This document shows, one piece after another, positions 26,712 to 35,819 of a stretch of 64,000 nt of DNA. The position numbers and the translations under genes were made by a program. Positions within the stretch are counted from its first letter, which is position 1. Each line of letters starts with the position of its first letter. Source of the DNA: Halomonas elongata DSM 2581 (GTDB lineage: Bacteria > Pseudomonadota > Gammaproteobacteria > Pseudomonadales > Halomonadaceae); contig NC_014532.2 of the NCBI RefSeq assembly GCF_000196875.2, positions 2,046,001 to 2,110,000 of the forward strand, written 5' to 3'. Under the pieces are notes generated by a model. That model did not search any database. It saw only the letters and a program-made list of their open reading frames with translations, and was not told the DNA's origin.

Positions 26712-27586
26712 TTACGCCCCCCCATTCTCAGAAGTTGAAACTGCAGAACCGAGACGACCATGATGACGACGAACAGCACCAGCGCCACCGCTGAAGCATA
26801 ACCGCCGTTATTAAGCTGAAAGGCTTCGCGATAGACCATCATCAACAGGACATACGACGAATTGAATGGACCACCACCGCTCAGCAGATACACCTGATCG
26901 AACAACTTGAGCTGCAAGATCAACTGGAGCGTCATGACCAAGGCGGTAACCGGCCATAGCAAGGGCCAGGTCACTTTCATGAACAACTGACGTCGAGAGG
27001 CCCCATCAAGCGACGCGGCTTCATAGAGCTCCTTGGGAATATTGCGCAGCCCCGCGATAAACAGCAGAACATTGAAACCGTTGGTCCACCAGATAGTGAC
27101 GACTGCAATTGTAGGCATTACCCATGCAGGCTGTTTAAAGACAGCCACCGGCTCACCGACAAAATACTCTATAACCGGTTGAAGGATGCCGAACTGAAAA
27201 TCAAGCATCCATGCCCATATCTGGGTTACCACCGAGACTGGAAGAATATAAGGAAGAAAAAAAGTCGCCAGAACAAGTGCCTGCATCCTTCCCGACAGCC
27301 GATTGACAGCTATCGCGATAGCCAGAGCAATCACCGTCGTGGGAATGACCGTCAGAAGGACAAAATAGCCATTGTTCTTGAGTGACGTATAGAAGAGGTT
27401 GTCTGTCAGCAGTTGTCGGTAATTTTCCAACCCCACCCACTCACCGGAGCCGATCAACGGCGCATTGGTGAAGCTAAGCTCTACCACGCGGATCATGGGA
27501 TAGAGAAACACAAGACCAAAGATCAGGACAAAGGGTGCAATGAGCGTCATCGCCACCGCAATGTGCCTGCGTCTATTTGTTATCAT
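26708..27586 (-). CDS. carbohydrate ABC permease, MalF/UgpA type
   Basis: A 292-residue CUT1 permease with six helices and EAA motif ELYEAASLDGASRRQLFMKVTWP. It pairs with the permease that overlaps its 3' end. The start is uncertain: ATG at 27586 lacks a well-placed site, whereas a TTG two codons upstream (27592) is 8 nt from GGGGAG and may be the true start. The preceding binding-protein gene is 73 bp upstream, with an 11-bp hairpin in between. Confidence 0.83.
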   Translation of the reverse strand: MITNRRRHIAVAMTLIAPFVLIFGLVFLYPMIRVVELSFTNAPLIGSGEWVGLENYRQLLTDNLFYTSLKNNGYFVLLTVIPTTVIALAIAIAVNRLSGRMQALVLATFFLPYILPVSVVTQIWAWMLDFQFGILQPVIEYFVGEPVAVFKQPAWVMPTIAVVTIWWTNGFNVLLFIAGLRNIPKELYEAASLDGASRRQLFMKVTWPLLWPVTALVMTLQLILQLKLFDQVYLLSGGGPFNSSYVLLMMVYREAFQLNNGGYASAVALVLFVVIMVVSVLQFQLLRMGGRK

Positions 27587-27615
27587 AGCCAATGTTAATA
27601 CTCCCCTTGAGCTTC

Positions 27616-27646
27616 TGTTCCGCGCCATCAATGTCGGCGCGGAACA
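27616..27646 (-). promoter_or_regulatory. intercistronic hairpin behind the binding-protein gene
   Basis: Perfect 11-bp stem TGTTCCGCGCC / GGCGCGGAACA with a 9-nt loop between the binding-protein gene and the permeases. Such hairpins after malE-type genes protect the upstream mRNA and lower permease output; here that role is inferred from position. Confidence 0.6.
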
Positions 27647-27659
27647 CGCACCACACTCA

Positions 27660-28937
27660 TTAGTCGCGCAATGATTGAAGCTCGCTCTTCATTTGCTCGG
27701 CAGCCTGCTCAGGCGAGAGAAAGCCATGAATCGCCGGCGCTATGTTGTTGAGCGCCGCATCATAGACCGGCGAGGCAACACCGGCGATACTGGAACGAGG
27801 ATCATAAGCGGCAATATCCACGAGCGAGGAATAAGTGGCATTGGGCTCCATCTGTCGGAACTCATCGCTTTCAGCGACAGGCGTATAAGCTGGGATATGA
27901 CCGGCACGAGCCCAATCAATGGCTTGCTTTTCCATCCAGCCAATAACCGTCATCACGGCTTCACGCTTTTCTTCCGACATCTTTTCGTCACCCTGGATGG
28001 GAATGGCGAAGGCATGGCTATCGGCCCATACCGCCTCTTCATCCAACAGGGTCGGTACCTGCACAGCACCCCATTCAAATCCAAGTGTTCCGGCCTTCTC
28101 CATATCGATCATTGTGGGTACCTCCCACACGCCATTGACCTGGAAAGCCGATTTACCCGATGTAAATAGTGCTACGGAAGCTTCATATTCGGCATTCTCG
28201 GGCTGGTAACCGTTATCCCCCCAGCCCTGCATGATCTCGATTGCCTGTACGGCCTTGTCGAAGTTGTCGCCGGGCAACACCTCACCGTTCTCGATGAAGG
28301 CTCCTCCTTGCTGGCTGAGAAGCGTATAGAACATGCGCCAGACACCGCCAGGCCCCCCGGTCTGATATGAGAGTGGAGGCTGTGCCCCATTGTCCTGAGC
28401 AACCTTCAAAGCGTTATTGAAGTCGTCGAGACTCTCGATGCCTGTTAGCTCTCCATCATCATCGAGATATTCGGTCCCCTCGAGATAGCTCTTGTTGTAG
28501 TAGAGAACCACCGAGTGGATATCAAAGGGGACGGCATACAATGTACCCTCTTCATCAGATGCCGCCTTTGACGCCCGCTCAAAGAAATCACCACGTGACA
28601 GGCCAGCGGTTTCGAGGTCCGAATCGGTAATCGGCGTCAGAACGCCTTCGGAAAGAGCTCGAGGCAGGCGAGAGAGGTGATAGGTCACTACATCCGGCCC
28701 TTGGCCCACTGCAGCGGCCGTACGTACCTTGGTATAGAATGGCACCCCCCATTCGGATGTCGTACCATTTATCGTAATATCGGGGTGCTCTTCATTGAAC
28801 TGGTCGATCAATGCTTTCATCCTCACACCATCTCCACCAGCGAAGAAATCCCACCAAACGACTTCCGTTTCCGCCAGCACTGGAGATGCAATGGAAGATG
28901 CCGCCGCGGCAATCAATATGGATTTAAATACTTTCAT
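27660..28937 (-). CDS. carbohydrate ABC substrate-binding protein, UgpB/MalE type
   Basis: A 425-residue periplasmic binding protein. Signal peptide MKVFKSILIAAAASSIASPVLA is cleaved before ETEVVWWDFFAGG. SBP type 1 features follow: ALIDQFNEEHPDITIN, YAVPFDIHSVVLYYNK, FQVNGVWEVP. The ATG at 28937 has GGAGGACGT directly upstream. It feeds the two permeases downstream and shares the 29-30 kb ATPase. The ligand is not readable from sequence; oligosaccharides from arabinan or arabinoxylan are inferred from the GH51 neighbour. Confidence 0.86.
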   Translation of the reverse strand: MKVFKSILIAAAASSIASPVLAETEVVWWDFFAGGDGVRMKALIDQFNEEHPDITINGTTSEWGVPFYTKVRTAAAVGQGPDVVTYHLSRLPRALSEGVLTPITDSDLETAGLSRGDFFERASKAASDEEGTLYAVPFDIHSVVLYYNKSYLEGTEYLDDDGELTGIESLDDFNNALKVAQDNGAQPPLSYQTGGPGGVWRMFYTLLSQQGGAFIENGEVLPGDNFDKAVQAIEIMQGWGDNGYQPENAEYEASVALFTSGKSAFQVNGVWEVPTMIDMEKAGTLGFEWGAVQVPTLLDEEAVWADSHAFAIPIQGDEKMSEEKREAVMTVIGWMEKQAIDWARAGHIPAYTPVAESDEFRQMEPNATYSSLVDIAAYDPRSSIAGVASPVYDAALNNIAPAIHGFLSPEQAAEQMKSELQSLRD

Positions 28938-29008
28938 ACGTCCTCCGTTGTAATAATTTATTGCTACCCGACTAGCCCAGGCATGCACATTACGAAAGTG
29001 GCCATCTT

Positions 29009-30088
29009 TTACCGCAAACGCTTTCCTTGCTTTGAAAAGACCATAACATCCTTGGAATCCGCCCAAACTTGAACGGACTCTCGTGCATGAAGTGCCCTCT
29101 CCCCGCGACGTTCAATCACGACCTCCTGGCCACCAGCCAGCCGTGTATACAAGTAGGCAACGCCACCGAGGTTCTCGGTCAATTCGACAGTGGAGGTAAA
29201 ACCTCCCTCACGCATATGTAAATGCTCGGGCCTGATCCCCAACGTCACCGTCTGTCCTTCCTCGATCACACTCTGCGTGATATCCGCCTCGAGTGATTGA
29301 CCGTTGGTTCCCTCGATCTCGGCCACGATGCCATTCACAGTTTTCCTGGTGACAACGGCGGAGAGGAAATTCATGGCGGGGGAGCCAATGAACCCGGCAA
29401 CGAACTGGTTGGCGGGGTCATCATAAAGTTCGAGCGGTGGCCCAGCCTGTTGAACCACGCCGTCACGTAGAACAAAAATCTTGTCGGCCAACGTCATCGC
29501 TTCGACCTGATCGTGAGTCACATAGATCATGGTCGCTCCAATTTTCTGATGGAGTCGCGATAACTCGAGCCGCATCTGGACTCGTAATTCAGCATCGAGA
29601 TTGGACAGCGGCTCATCAAACAGGAACACTTTAGGCTGGCGAACGATGGCCCGACCAATAGCTACACGTTGACGTTGACCGCCCGAAAGCTCGGACGGTT
29701 TCTTGTCCAGATGTCCTTCAAGCTTGAGAATATCGGCGGCTGCCCGGACCTGCTCGATCACCCTTTGCTTGGGAGTACGCGCCAGCCGCAAACTAAACGC
29801 CATGTTCTCGAAGACACTCAAGTGTGGATACAACGCATAGGACTGGAAAACCATCGAGACTTCACGCTTGGCCGGCTCAACCTGAGTAATGTCCCGCCCT
29901 TCGATATCGATGGCACCTCCACTCGTCTCCTCGAGTCCCGCAATCATGCGCAGCAGAGTCGACTTCCCACACCCGGAAGGCCCGACAAAAACAGCGAACT
30001 CCCCTTTTGAGATATCCATCGAAACATCATTGATGATCCGGTCATCACCAAAAGATTTATCAACAGAATGAAGACGAACTCCGCTCAT
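29009..30088 (-). CDS. sugar ABC ATPase, UgpC/MsmK/MalK type
   Basis: A 359-residue ABC ATPase: Walker A GPSGCGKST, Q-loop MVFQSYALYPHLSVFENM, signature ELSGGQRQRVAIGRAI, Walker B VFLFDEPLSNLDAELR and switch His in YVTHDQVEAM, followed by a C-terminal TOBE/OB regulatory domain (LGIRPEHLHM). Such ATPases serve CUT1 importers and can be shared. The start overlaps the abfA stop by 4 bp. The binding-protein gene begins 71 bp downstream. Confidence 0.9.
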   Translation of the reverse strand: MSGVRLHSVDKSFGDDRIINDVSMDISKGEFAVFVGPSGCGKSTLLRMIAGLEETSGGAIDIEGRDITQVEPAKREVSMVFQSYALYPHLSVFENMAFSLRLARTPKQRVIEQVRAAADILKLEGHLDKKPSELSGGQRQRVAIGRAIVRQPKVFLFDEPLSNLDAELRVQMRLELSRLHQKIGATMIYVTHDQVEAMTLADKIFVLRDGVVQQAGPPLELYDDPANQFVAGFIGSPAMNFLSAVVTRKTVNGIVAEIEGTNGQSLEADITQSVIEEGQTVTLGIRPEHLHMREGGFTSTVELTENLGGVAYLYTRLAGGQEVVIERRGERALHARESVQVWADSKDVMVFSKQGKRLR

Positions 30089-31611
30089 GATCTTGCTCCT
30101 CGTCCCACGTCGAGCCGTACAACATGATAAGACAACGGTGAAAGCTTACCCCTTACCTGACAACCCTCGACGCCAACCCCTACCCCATCAAAGGGTGAAA
30201 CGGCAGACGGCTTGTTCGGCCCATTTGTCTCCCGCAAATCAAACCCTTCCATCACCTTGTGCTCGATCACCCGTGCCGCATCGAAGCCATAAAGTGATAA
30301 ATCGAGATCAGCAGTTTCTTCCAGGTGGCGATTCACCAGGAACAATGTAACCTTCTCACTCTTTTCATCATGCACTGCGGCAACATCGAGATAGTTCACA
30401 TCATCAGCCACACTGCAATCATAGGTAGGCCCATCGACGGAGACATTTAGCGCTACTCCTCGCCCATACAGAGATGCGAATTGATAGGGATAATAAATTG
30501 TCTGACACCAGGCAATCCCACCCTTTTCAGCACGAATCGGGGCAATGACGTTGACGAGCTGGGCAATACAGGCAATGCGAACCCGGTCACTGCGTCGAAT
30601 AAACTCATTCAGCAGGCCGGCGACGAATAATGCGTCCTCGAAATTGTAGTCCTCTTCAAGAAGATCGGGCGCTTCTGGCCAATCCCATGTTTGCCAGCGT
30701 CTTGAGTCCTCTTCACGCTGGTGATACCAGACATTCCACTCGTCGAAGCAGATATAGATATCGTTCTTGGCACGTTTCTTGGCCTTAACGAAATCTATGA
30801 CGCCACCAATAGCCTGTATATAACGCCCTGTTTCCTCGATCTTCCCGAAGTAGTTAAGGGTATCGTTGCTCGAGTTACCAAAGTACTTATGCAGAGATAT
30901 GTAATCCACATTTTCGTAGCACTCTTCGAGAACCTCACGCTCCCAATCGGGATAGGTCGGCATCTCATCATTGGATGAGCCACATACGATTGCCTCGATG
31001 TTCCCGTTGATTGCCTTGAGCGCCTTGGACGTCTCATTGGCAAGATGGCCGTATTCTCTGGCATTCTTTTGACCAACCTGCCAGGGACCATCCATTTCAT
31101 TTCCCAGGCACCACATCCTGACATCATATGGCTTGTTTACGTCATGGCTTCGGCGAAGATCCGACCAGTAAGTCCCTGAGGGATGGAGTACATATTCAGC
31201 AAAATTCCGGGCATCTTCCAATCCTCTCGAGCCAAGGTTAACGGCAAGCATCATATCGATACCAGCCATCTCGGCCCATTGCGCAAACTCATTGATACCA
31301 ACCTGATTGGTTTCCTTTGACCGCCAGGCCAGATCGAGACGAACGGGACGCTGATCCTTGGGCCCTACACCATCTTCCCACCGGTATGCTGAAACGAAAT
31401 TTCCACCCGGATAGCGAATCGCCGGGATATTGAGAGCACGCACCAGCTCGAGAACATCCAGGCGAAACCCGTTTGAATCGGCTTCGGGGTGGCCGGGTTC
31501 ATAGATCCCCGAATAGATTGCGCGCCCCATGTGTTCGATGAACGCTGAATAGAGCCGATCATCGATAGTACTGATCTTGAAGTCCCGGTGCAGCGATGCA
31601 CGAATGAGCAT
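30085..31611 (-). CDS. abfA: GH51 alpha-L-arabinofuranosidase
   Basis: A 508-residue cytoplasmic (no signal peptide) GH51 enzyme releasing L-arabinofuranose from arabino-oligosaccharides. Conserved features: RYPGGNFVSAYRWEDGVGP near residue 67, acid/base Glu172 in WCLGNEMDGPW, nucleophile Glu291 in CFDEWNVWY, and the C-terminal beta domain ending LSPLSYHVVRLDV. Length is standard. TGGAGGGGC precedes the ATG. It is the first gene of the A+T-richer ABC operon, so hydrolysis follows import. Upstream lies the putative LysR site at 31721-31735. Confidence 0.92.
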   Translation of the reverse strand: MLIRASLHRDFKISTIDDRLYSAFIEHMGRAIYSGIYEPGHPEADSNGFRLDVLELVRALNIPAIRYPGGNFVSAYRWEDGVGPKDQRPVRLDLAWRSKETNQVGINEFAQWAEMAGIDMMLAVNLGSRGLEDARNFAEYVLHPSGTYWSDLRRSHDVNKPYDVRMWCLGNEMDGPWQVGQKNAREYGHLANETSKALKAINGNIEAIVCGSSNDEMPTYPDWEREVLEECYENVDYISLHKYFGNSSNDTLNYFGKIEETGRYIQAIGGVIDFVKAKKRAKNDIYICFDEWNVWYHQREEDSRRWQTWDWPEAPDLLEEDYNFEDALFVAGLLNEFIRRSDRVRIACIAQLVNVIAPIRAEKGGIAWCQTIYYPYQFASLYGRGVALNVSVDGPTYDCSVADDVNYLDVAAVHDEKSEKVTLFLVNRHLEETADLDLSLYGFDAARVIEHKVMEGFDLRETNGPNKPSAVSPFDGVGVGVEGCQVRGKLSPLSYHVVRLDVGRGARS

Positions 31612-31720
31612 AAAGCCCCTCCAGTGGCAACATTCAATTCAGGTCTCACGCGGCCCGCTCACACCGTCGGTTCCACGCACATGTTGTTATCTTCTCAGCC
31701 TCCATTACTACAGACTTACG

Positions 31721-31841
31721 ACATAACCATCCAATAGCCTTATCGTTAGAAACTGATATCGATACATGTATCGATCACGGAAGAAGCACCGAAACAATGA
31801 GGTCAGCATCACCATGGAAATCACCACGCTGCGACTAAAGT
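31721..31841. promoter_or_regulatory. abfA upstream block shared with the araF and lysR promoters
   Basis: ACATAACCATCCAAT (31721-31735) and CGCTGCGACTAAAGT (31827-31841) recur with identical 106-bp spacing as upstream of araF. On the plus strand an ATG at 31814 opens a frame MEITTLRLK in which LRLK matches the VRLKLRHL start of the intact LysR protein; the frame then loses similarity and stops at 31933. Interpreted as LysR operator plus lysR stub. Confidence 0.5.
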
Positions 31842-31891
31842 TTATCGGTATACCTATGACTCTTTTTAACATGAAAGAATGCCTTGCAAAG

Positions 31892-31929
31892 AAAAAAGCC
31901 CGAGCTGTGGAAGACACAGAACTCGGGCT
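31892..31929 (-). terminator. Rho-independent terminator of the porin gene
   Basis: On the minus strand: stem AGCCCGAG / CTCGGGCT extended by CTGTG / CACAG with a small bulge, followed by TTTTTT. It lies 87 bp after the porin stop. Confidence 0.8.
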
Positions 31930-32016
31930 ATAACAAGCACCTTAAACTCCCCACCATTAGTAACTTAAGAAGACTATAATAGTGGAGAAATACGGTGCTT
32001 TCTTGACAAGCCTGGG

Positions 32017-33150
32017 TTAAAAATAATACTTGAAGCGCAGTCGACCACCGTAGCGATCGGCGTCTCCACCATCGCTATCCTTCTGATCGATCTTGCTATA
32101 ATAGGCCCCAAGATAGATATCCAGATTATCGATACCCATTACCTGGGCAAAGCGGTATGAAGTGTACAGAGTGTCGGAAGTATAGGTACCAGGCATGCTG
32201 ACCACTTCAGCGCTTTCCTTGACGCTGTCGATATCGTTACGCGCGTGGATATAACCCAGGCCGAAATCATGCCACAGAGCATTGAGGCCCAGCGTCAGGT
32301 TTTCCTCCTCATGGGCATCCAGGTACGCCAGATTGGCATTGACGCTGAAATCGTCCAGAGAGTAGGAAAGCCGCGTACCATAGCCAGTACGGTCACTGAT
32401 ATCCTCGCCACGTTCATCGACGATGGCATCATCGACAACGTTGGTTTCCACCCCTGCGGCCAGTGTCCAGGGTCCTGGGGACCAGGCCATTACCGGTCGT
32501 ACGATGAAGGAGTTCTTGGCATCGTTCTCGGGGTCGATGGCATAGCCGTGATACGTGTCGCTTGCAAAAAGGTTGGTGCGATCGCCAAACAGGGTCGAGA
32601 TCTCGGCATAGAAGTCGCCGCGCGTCTGGCTGAGCAGTACCTGGCCGGAGTCTCCGCCACGACCGCGCCCTTCCTTGGCCTGATAGATGTAACCGTGGCC
32701 ATCAGAGTACAGATCATTGGCGGTATCACCGCTGTATTCGACGAACACATCCTGGCCTAGCGGAAAAAGATCGAAGGCTTCGAAGCGCCCCACCTTGAGC
32801 TCCAGGCCGTTATCGCGATTACCAAGAGCCAGCCAGGCATCATCGACTCCCATACCACCGTCGGTGCCGACCAGAGGCTGCACCTTGAAGCGAGCGTAGT
32901 TCTGACCGCTGGTATGCTCACCGGCGGCCTCGAGCAGGATGCGTCCGGTCTGATTATATTCGTCGTTGTTTTCGAACTCCCCCTCCAGAAAGATCGGCCC
33001 TTCCTGGGAGTTCTGAGCATTGATATCAAGCTCAACATCGCCGCCAAAGGTTAATTTCCCCGACTCATACTCATGGACCACATCAGCAAATGCTGAATTT
33101 GCCAAAAGAACGGACAGAACTCCAACACATGGTTTTAATTGTATTTTCAC
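32017..33150 (-). CDS. carbohydrate-selective outer-membrane porin
   Basis: A 377-residue outer-membrane beta-barrel. Signal peptide (VGVLSVLLANSAFA) is followed by alternating amphipathic strands, with the terminal strand ending RLRFKYYF: the aromatic last residue is the insertion signal for the Bam machinery. The pattern (GKLTFGGDVELDINAQ, WLALGNRDNGLELKVGRFEAFDLFPLG) resembles RafY/BglH-type sugar porins. It is very rich in Asp and Glu, as expected for an exposed protein of a halophile. Flanking terminator and own upstream space suggest a monocistronic unit. Uptake of arabino-oligosaccharides is inferred. Confidence 0.8.
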   Translation of the reverse strand: MKIQLKPCVGVLSVLLANSAFADVVHEYESGKLTFGGDVELDINAQNSQEGPIFLEGEFENNDEYNQTGRILLEAAGEHTSGQNYARFKVQPLVGTDGGMGVDDAWLALGNRDNGLELKVGRFEAFDLFPLGQDVFVEYSGDTANDLYSDGHGYIYQAKEGRGRGGDSGQVLLSQTRGDFYAEISTLFGDRTNLFASDTYHGYAIDPENDAKNSFIVRPVMAWSPGPWTLAAGVETNVVDDAIVDERGEDISDRTGYGTRLSYSLDDFSVNANLAYLDAHEEENLTLGLNALWHDFGLGYIHARNDIDSVKESAEVVSMPGTYTSDTLYTSYRFAQVMGIDNLDIYLGAYYSKIDQKDSDGGDADRYGGRLRFKYYF

Positions 33151-33360
33151 TAGATACCTCTTTTATCGATTAGATTTGTTACATCCCCTGGATGATCCAT
33201 ATCCACAGCACTCCTTTCAGCTAGATTTCTTCAAACCACCTCCTTACGCTTATCAAGGACATAACTTCCCCATGAGGGGCAACCAAGCCCCTCAAAAAAG
33301 AGAAAATTATTTTTATCCGCACTCAACAAACCCACGCGTCGAGCCAACCGGGCAGGCTAA

Positions 33361-33418
33361 CCTTGAACCTCGTGGTTCAAGGTGTCATCGCCGTAGTGGG
33401 TAGTAAGTAGTGGGTAGT
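33361..33418. repeat. hairpin and 12-bp tandem repeat after the epimerase gene
   Basis: CCTTGAACC-TCGT-GGTTCAAGG (33361-33382) is a perfect 9-bp stem, a possible galM terminator without a good T-tract. Beside it GTAGTGGGTAGT occurs twice (33393-33404, 33407-33418). Otherwise the roughly 290 bp between porin and epimerase hold no gene. Confidence 0.5.
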
Positions 33419-33441
33419 GGACCGTGCACTGAGCTTAAAAG

Positions 33442-34731
33442 TCAGTTTGAAGTCGTCTCAGATTCGCCGGTCGTCGAGTTGGTAGAAAAAACGTACCGGG
33501 TCTGGCTTTGGTAGGTTTCCCCTGGCTGCAGCAACGTCGAAGGGAAATCAGGCTGATTGGGAGAGTCCGGGAAGTGCTGAGTTTCCAGGGCCAGGCCGAA
33601 GCGATGGCCGTAGGTCGTACCTCCCTTGCCGGTCAAGGAGCCATCGAGGAAGTTACCCGAGTAGAACTGGAGACCGGGCTCGGTAGTGAGCACTTCCATC
33701 ACCCGACCACTGTGTTCTGCCTCCAGGCGAGCCGCTGTCACCAGCTCGTTCTCGTCCAGACCATCCCGGTCGAGCACGAAGTTGTGATCATAGCCCTTCC
33801 CTCTGGCCAGTTGGGTATTGTCGGCTTCGATGCGCTCGCCGATGGCCGTGGGCTTCCGGAAGTCAAAAGGAGTCTGCGCCACGGAGCGCAGTTCGCCGGT
33901 CGGGATCAGTCCCTCATCTACTGGTGTAAAGGCATCGGCATTGATCGTCAGGCGGTGATCGAGAATATCGTCGCCGTCGGCTCGTTCGCCGGTCACGCCA
34001 TCGAGATTGAAGTAACTGTGCTGGGTGAGATTGACGGGTGTGGTGGCGTCGGAGGTGGCCTCATAGTCGACGATCACGGCATTGTCATCACTCAGCGTAT
34101 AGCGAACCCGGGCCTGCAGTTCACCCGGATAGCCCTGATCCCCATCGGGGCTGGTCAGCGTCAGGATCAATCCCACGCCCCGCTCGTCCTCGACGGTTTC
34201 GGCCTTCCAGAGGCGTCGATCGAATCCTCGATCGCCACCATGCAGGTGGTTGTCGCCGTCATTAGTGGGCAAGGTATGCACCTTGCCGTCGAGGGAGAAC
34301 TTACCACCGGCGATACGGTTCCCATAGCGTCCGATCAACGCCCCGAAATAGGGATTGGCCTGACGATAGGTCTCGGACAGATAGCCCTCCAATCGATCGA
34401 ATCCCAACACGACGTCCTCGAATTCACCCTCGGCATCCGGCACCTCGAGGGCAACGATGATCCCTCCGTAAGGCGTCACGGAAAGGCGTGCTCCCTGAGC
34501 ATTGGTCAGGGTATACAGCGCCACCTCGCTACCATCCGGCAGGGTACCGAAAGCGCCTTGTTCGATATTTCGCTGCTGCTCCATTCCCGTTACGTCCTGC
34601 TTTGTCTCCTGAGCGAAAGCGATACCGGCCACCAGCGGCAAGGCTGCCAGCAAGGCCCATGCTCCGTTTCGAATTTCGGCTCCTGAGCCACGTGCTGTCG
34701 AGGTACTTGGGAAGCGGTCGAATGCGATCAT
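33442..34731 (-). CDS. galM: exported aldose 1-epimerase (mutarotase)
   Basis: A 429-residue aldose epimerase interconverting alpha and beta anomers. Conserved catalytic features: the His-containing NDGDNHLHGG, the His in NLTQHSYFNLDG, and general base Glu in LALETQHFPDSPN. Unlike cytoplasmic GalM it has an N-terminal extension with a hydrophobic segment WALLAALPLVAGIAFAQE, a likely Sec signal, so it should act in the periplasm, upstream of transport or of a sugar dehydrogenase. GGAG precedes ATG 34731. It is divergent from lysR. Confidence 0.88.
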   Translation of the reverse strand: MIAFDRFPSTSTARGSGAEIRNGAWALLAALPLVAGIAFAQETKQDVTGMEQQRNIEQGAFGTLPDGSEVALYTLTNAQGARLSVTPYGGIIVALEVPDAEGEFEDVVLGFDRLEGYLSETYRQANPYFGALIGRYGNRIAGGKFSLDGKVHTLPTNDGDNHLHGGDRGFDRRLWKAETVEDERGVGLILTLTSPDGDQGYPGELQARVRYTLSDDNAVIVDYEATSDATTPVNLTQHSYFNLDGVTGERADGDDILDHRLTINADAFTPVDEGLIPTGELRSVAQTPFDFRKPTAIGERIEADNTQLARGKGYDHNFVLDRDGLDENELVTAARLEAEHSGRVMEVLTTEPGLQFYSGNFLDGSLTGKGGTTYGHRFGLALETQHFPDSPNQPDFPSTLLQPGETYQSQTRYVFSTNSTTGESETTSN

Positions 34732-34790
34732 TTGTTGTTGTCTCCTTCCTGTAACATCCCACGGAATGTCGACCACATTAGACAGACGAG

Positions 34791-34844
34791 ACATTAACCG
34801 CTAATAATGACTTATCGAGCCATTCATATACATTTGGTTATCAC
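34791..34844. promoter_or_regulatory. galM-lysR divergent promoter with LysR-site candidate
   Basis: ACATTAACCGCTAAT (34791-34805) occupies the same position relative to GACTAAAGT in lysR (34903-34911) as ACATAACCATCCAAT does in the araF and abfA blocks; TATCAC at 34839 is likewise in register with 25625. Candidate autoregulatory operator controlling both genes. Confidence 0.45.
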
Positions 34845-34847
34845 AAT

Positions 34848-35819
34848 ATGACACGTCGCTCCGCCATGGGTGAGTTGCCACCCGACTGGTTTCTCAAGGT
34901 AAGACTAAAGTTACGCCATCTGCAGTTGTTCCTGGCCCTGGACGACCACCGCAACCTGCATCGTGCGGCCGCCAGCCTTTCCATGAGCCAGCCCGCCGCC
35001 TCGAAGCTGCTCGGCGAGCTGGAGGAACGCCTGGGCGTGCGCCTGTTCGAGCGCCACTCGCGAGGCGTCGAGCCCAACTGGTATGGCGAGGTGGCGGTGC
35101 GCCATGCCCGCAATATCCTCTCCTCACTGCAACAGACCGGCGATGAACTCAATGCCCTCAATGCCGGCAATGCCGGTGCGGTCTCCGTGGGCACCGTGAT
35201 GGCACCGGCGGTGACCCTGCTCTCCCGGGCTCTGGAGCGCGTTCATCGCCAGTTACCGGGGCTCAAGGTCAACGTCGATGTGGATGTCAGTCCGGCCCTG
35301 GTGCCCAGGCTGCTGGAGGGCGAGCTCGACATGGTCATCTCGCGCATTCCCGCAGGCTTCGACCCTGGTCACTTCGTCTTCGAGGAGATCGGCGAGGAAG
35401 CCATCAGCGTGGTGTGCCGCCGCGAACATCCCCTGGCGGATGTAGCCTCGCCGACGCTTGCCGAGATGACGGCCTACCCCTGGTCGCTCCAGCCACCGGG
35501 GGCCCTGATGCGTCAGCGTGTCGACCATCTCCTGATGTATCACGACCTGTCACCGCCGACGCGCATCATCAACACTTCGGACGTTCTGGTATCGCTGGCC
35601 CTGGTGGCCAACTCCGACACCCTGACCGTCACCAGTCGCGAAGTCGCCGAGCTGCTCTGCGACCCGCAGCGTTTTCGGGTGCTGCCCACAGAAGAGGCCT
35701 TGAGCGTCCAGCCCTATGGCCTCATCACCCTCCGCCAGAAGCGTCTCTCTCCCGGTGCCGCCGCCTTGACCACCCTGCTGCGCGAGGTGATCGCCGAGGG
35801 CTGGGCCGGATCGCCCTAG
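34848..35819 (+). CDS. LysR-family regulator, GbpR-like
   Basis: A 323-residue LysR regulator: N-terminal winged helix (LRHLQLFLALDDHRNLHRAAASLSMSQPAASKLLGELEERLG) and a periplasmic-binding-protein-like effector domain. The opening segment and SQPAASKLLGELE resemble GbpR, the regulator of the galactose/arabinose ChvE-GguAB system of Agrobacterium, fitting an adjacent pentose locus. The start is weakly marked: ATG 34848 or 34866. It is divergent from galM and probably also acts on araFGH and abfA through the shared upstream sites (inference). Confidence 0.85.
   Translation: MTRRSAMGELPPDWFLKVRLKLRHLQLFLALDDHRNLHRAAASLSMSQPAASKLLGELEERLGVRLFERHSRGVEPNWYGEVAVRHARNILSSLQQTGDELNALNAGNAGAVSVGTVMAPAVTLLSRALERVHRQLPGLKVNVDVDVSPALVPRLLEGELDMVISRIPAGFDPGHFVFEEIGEEAISVVCRREHPLADVASPTLAEMTAYPWSLQPPGALMRQRVDHLLMYHDLSPPTRIINTSDVLVSLALVANSDTLTVTSREVAELLCDPQRFRVLPTEEALSVQPYGLITLRQKRLSPGAAALTTLLREVIAEGWAGSP

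Noticed and set aside
31708..31917. 69-codon minus-strand frame upstream of abfA
   Set aside because: It covers the conserved promoter block and the porin terminator, and its translation has no family features.
33393..33418. Possible start of a tandem-repeat or CRISPR-like array
   Set aside because: Only two 12-bp units with a 2-bp gap; no spacers and no cas genes anywhere in the window.
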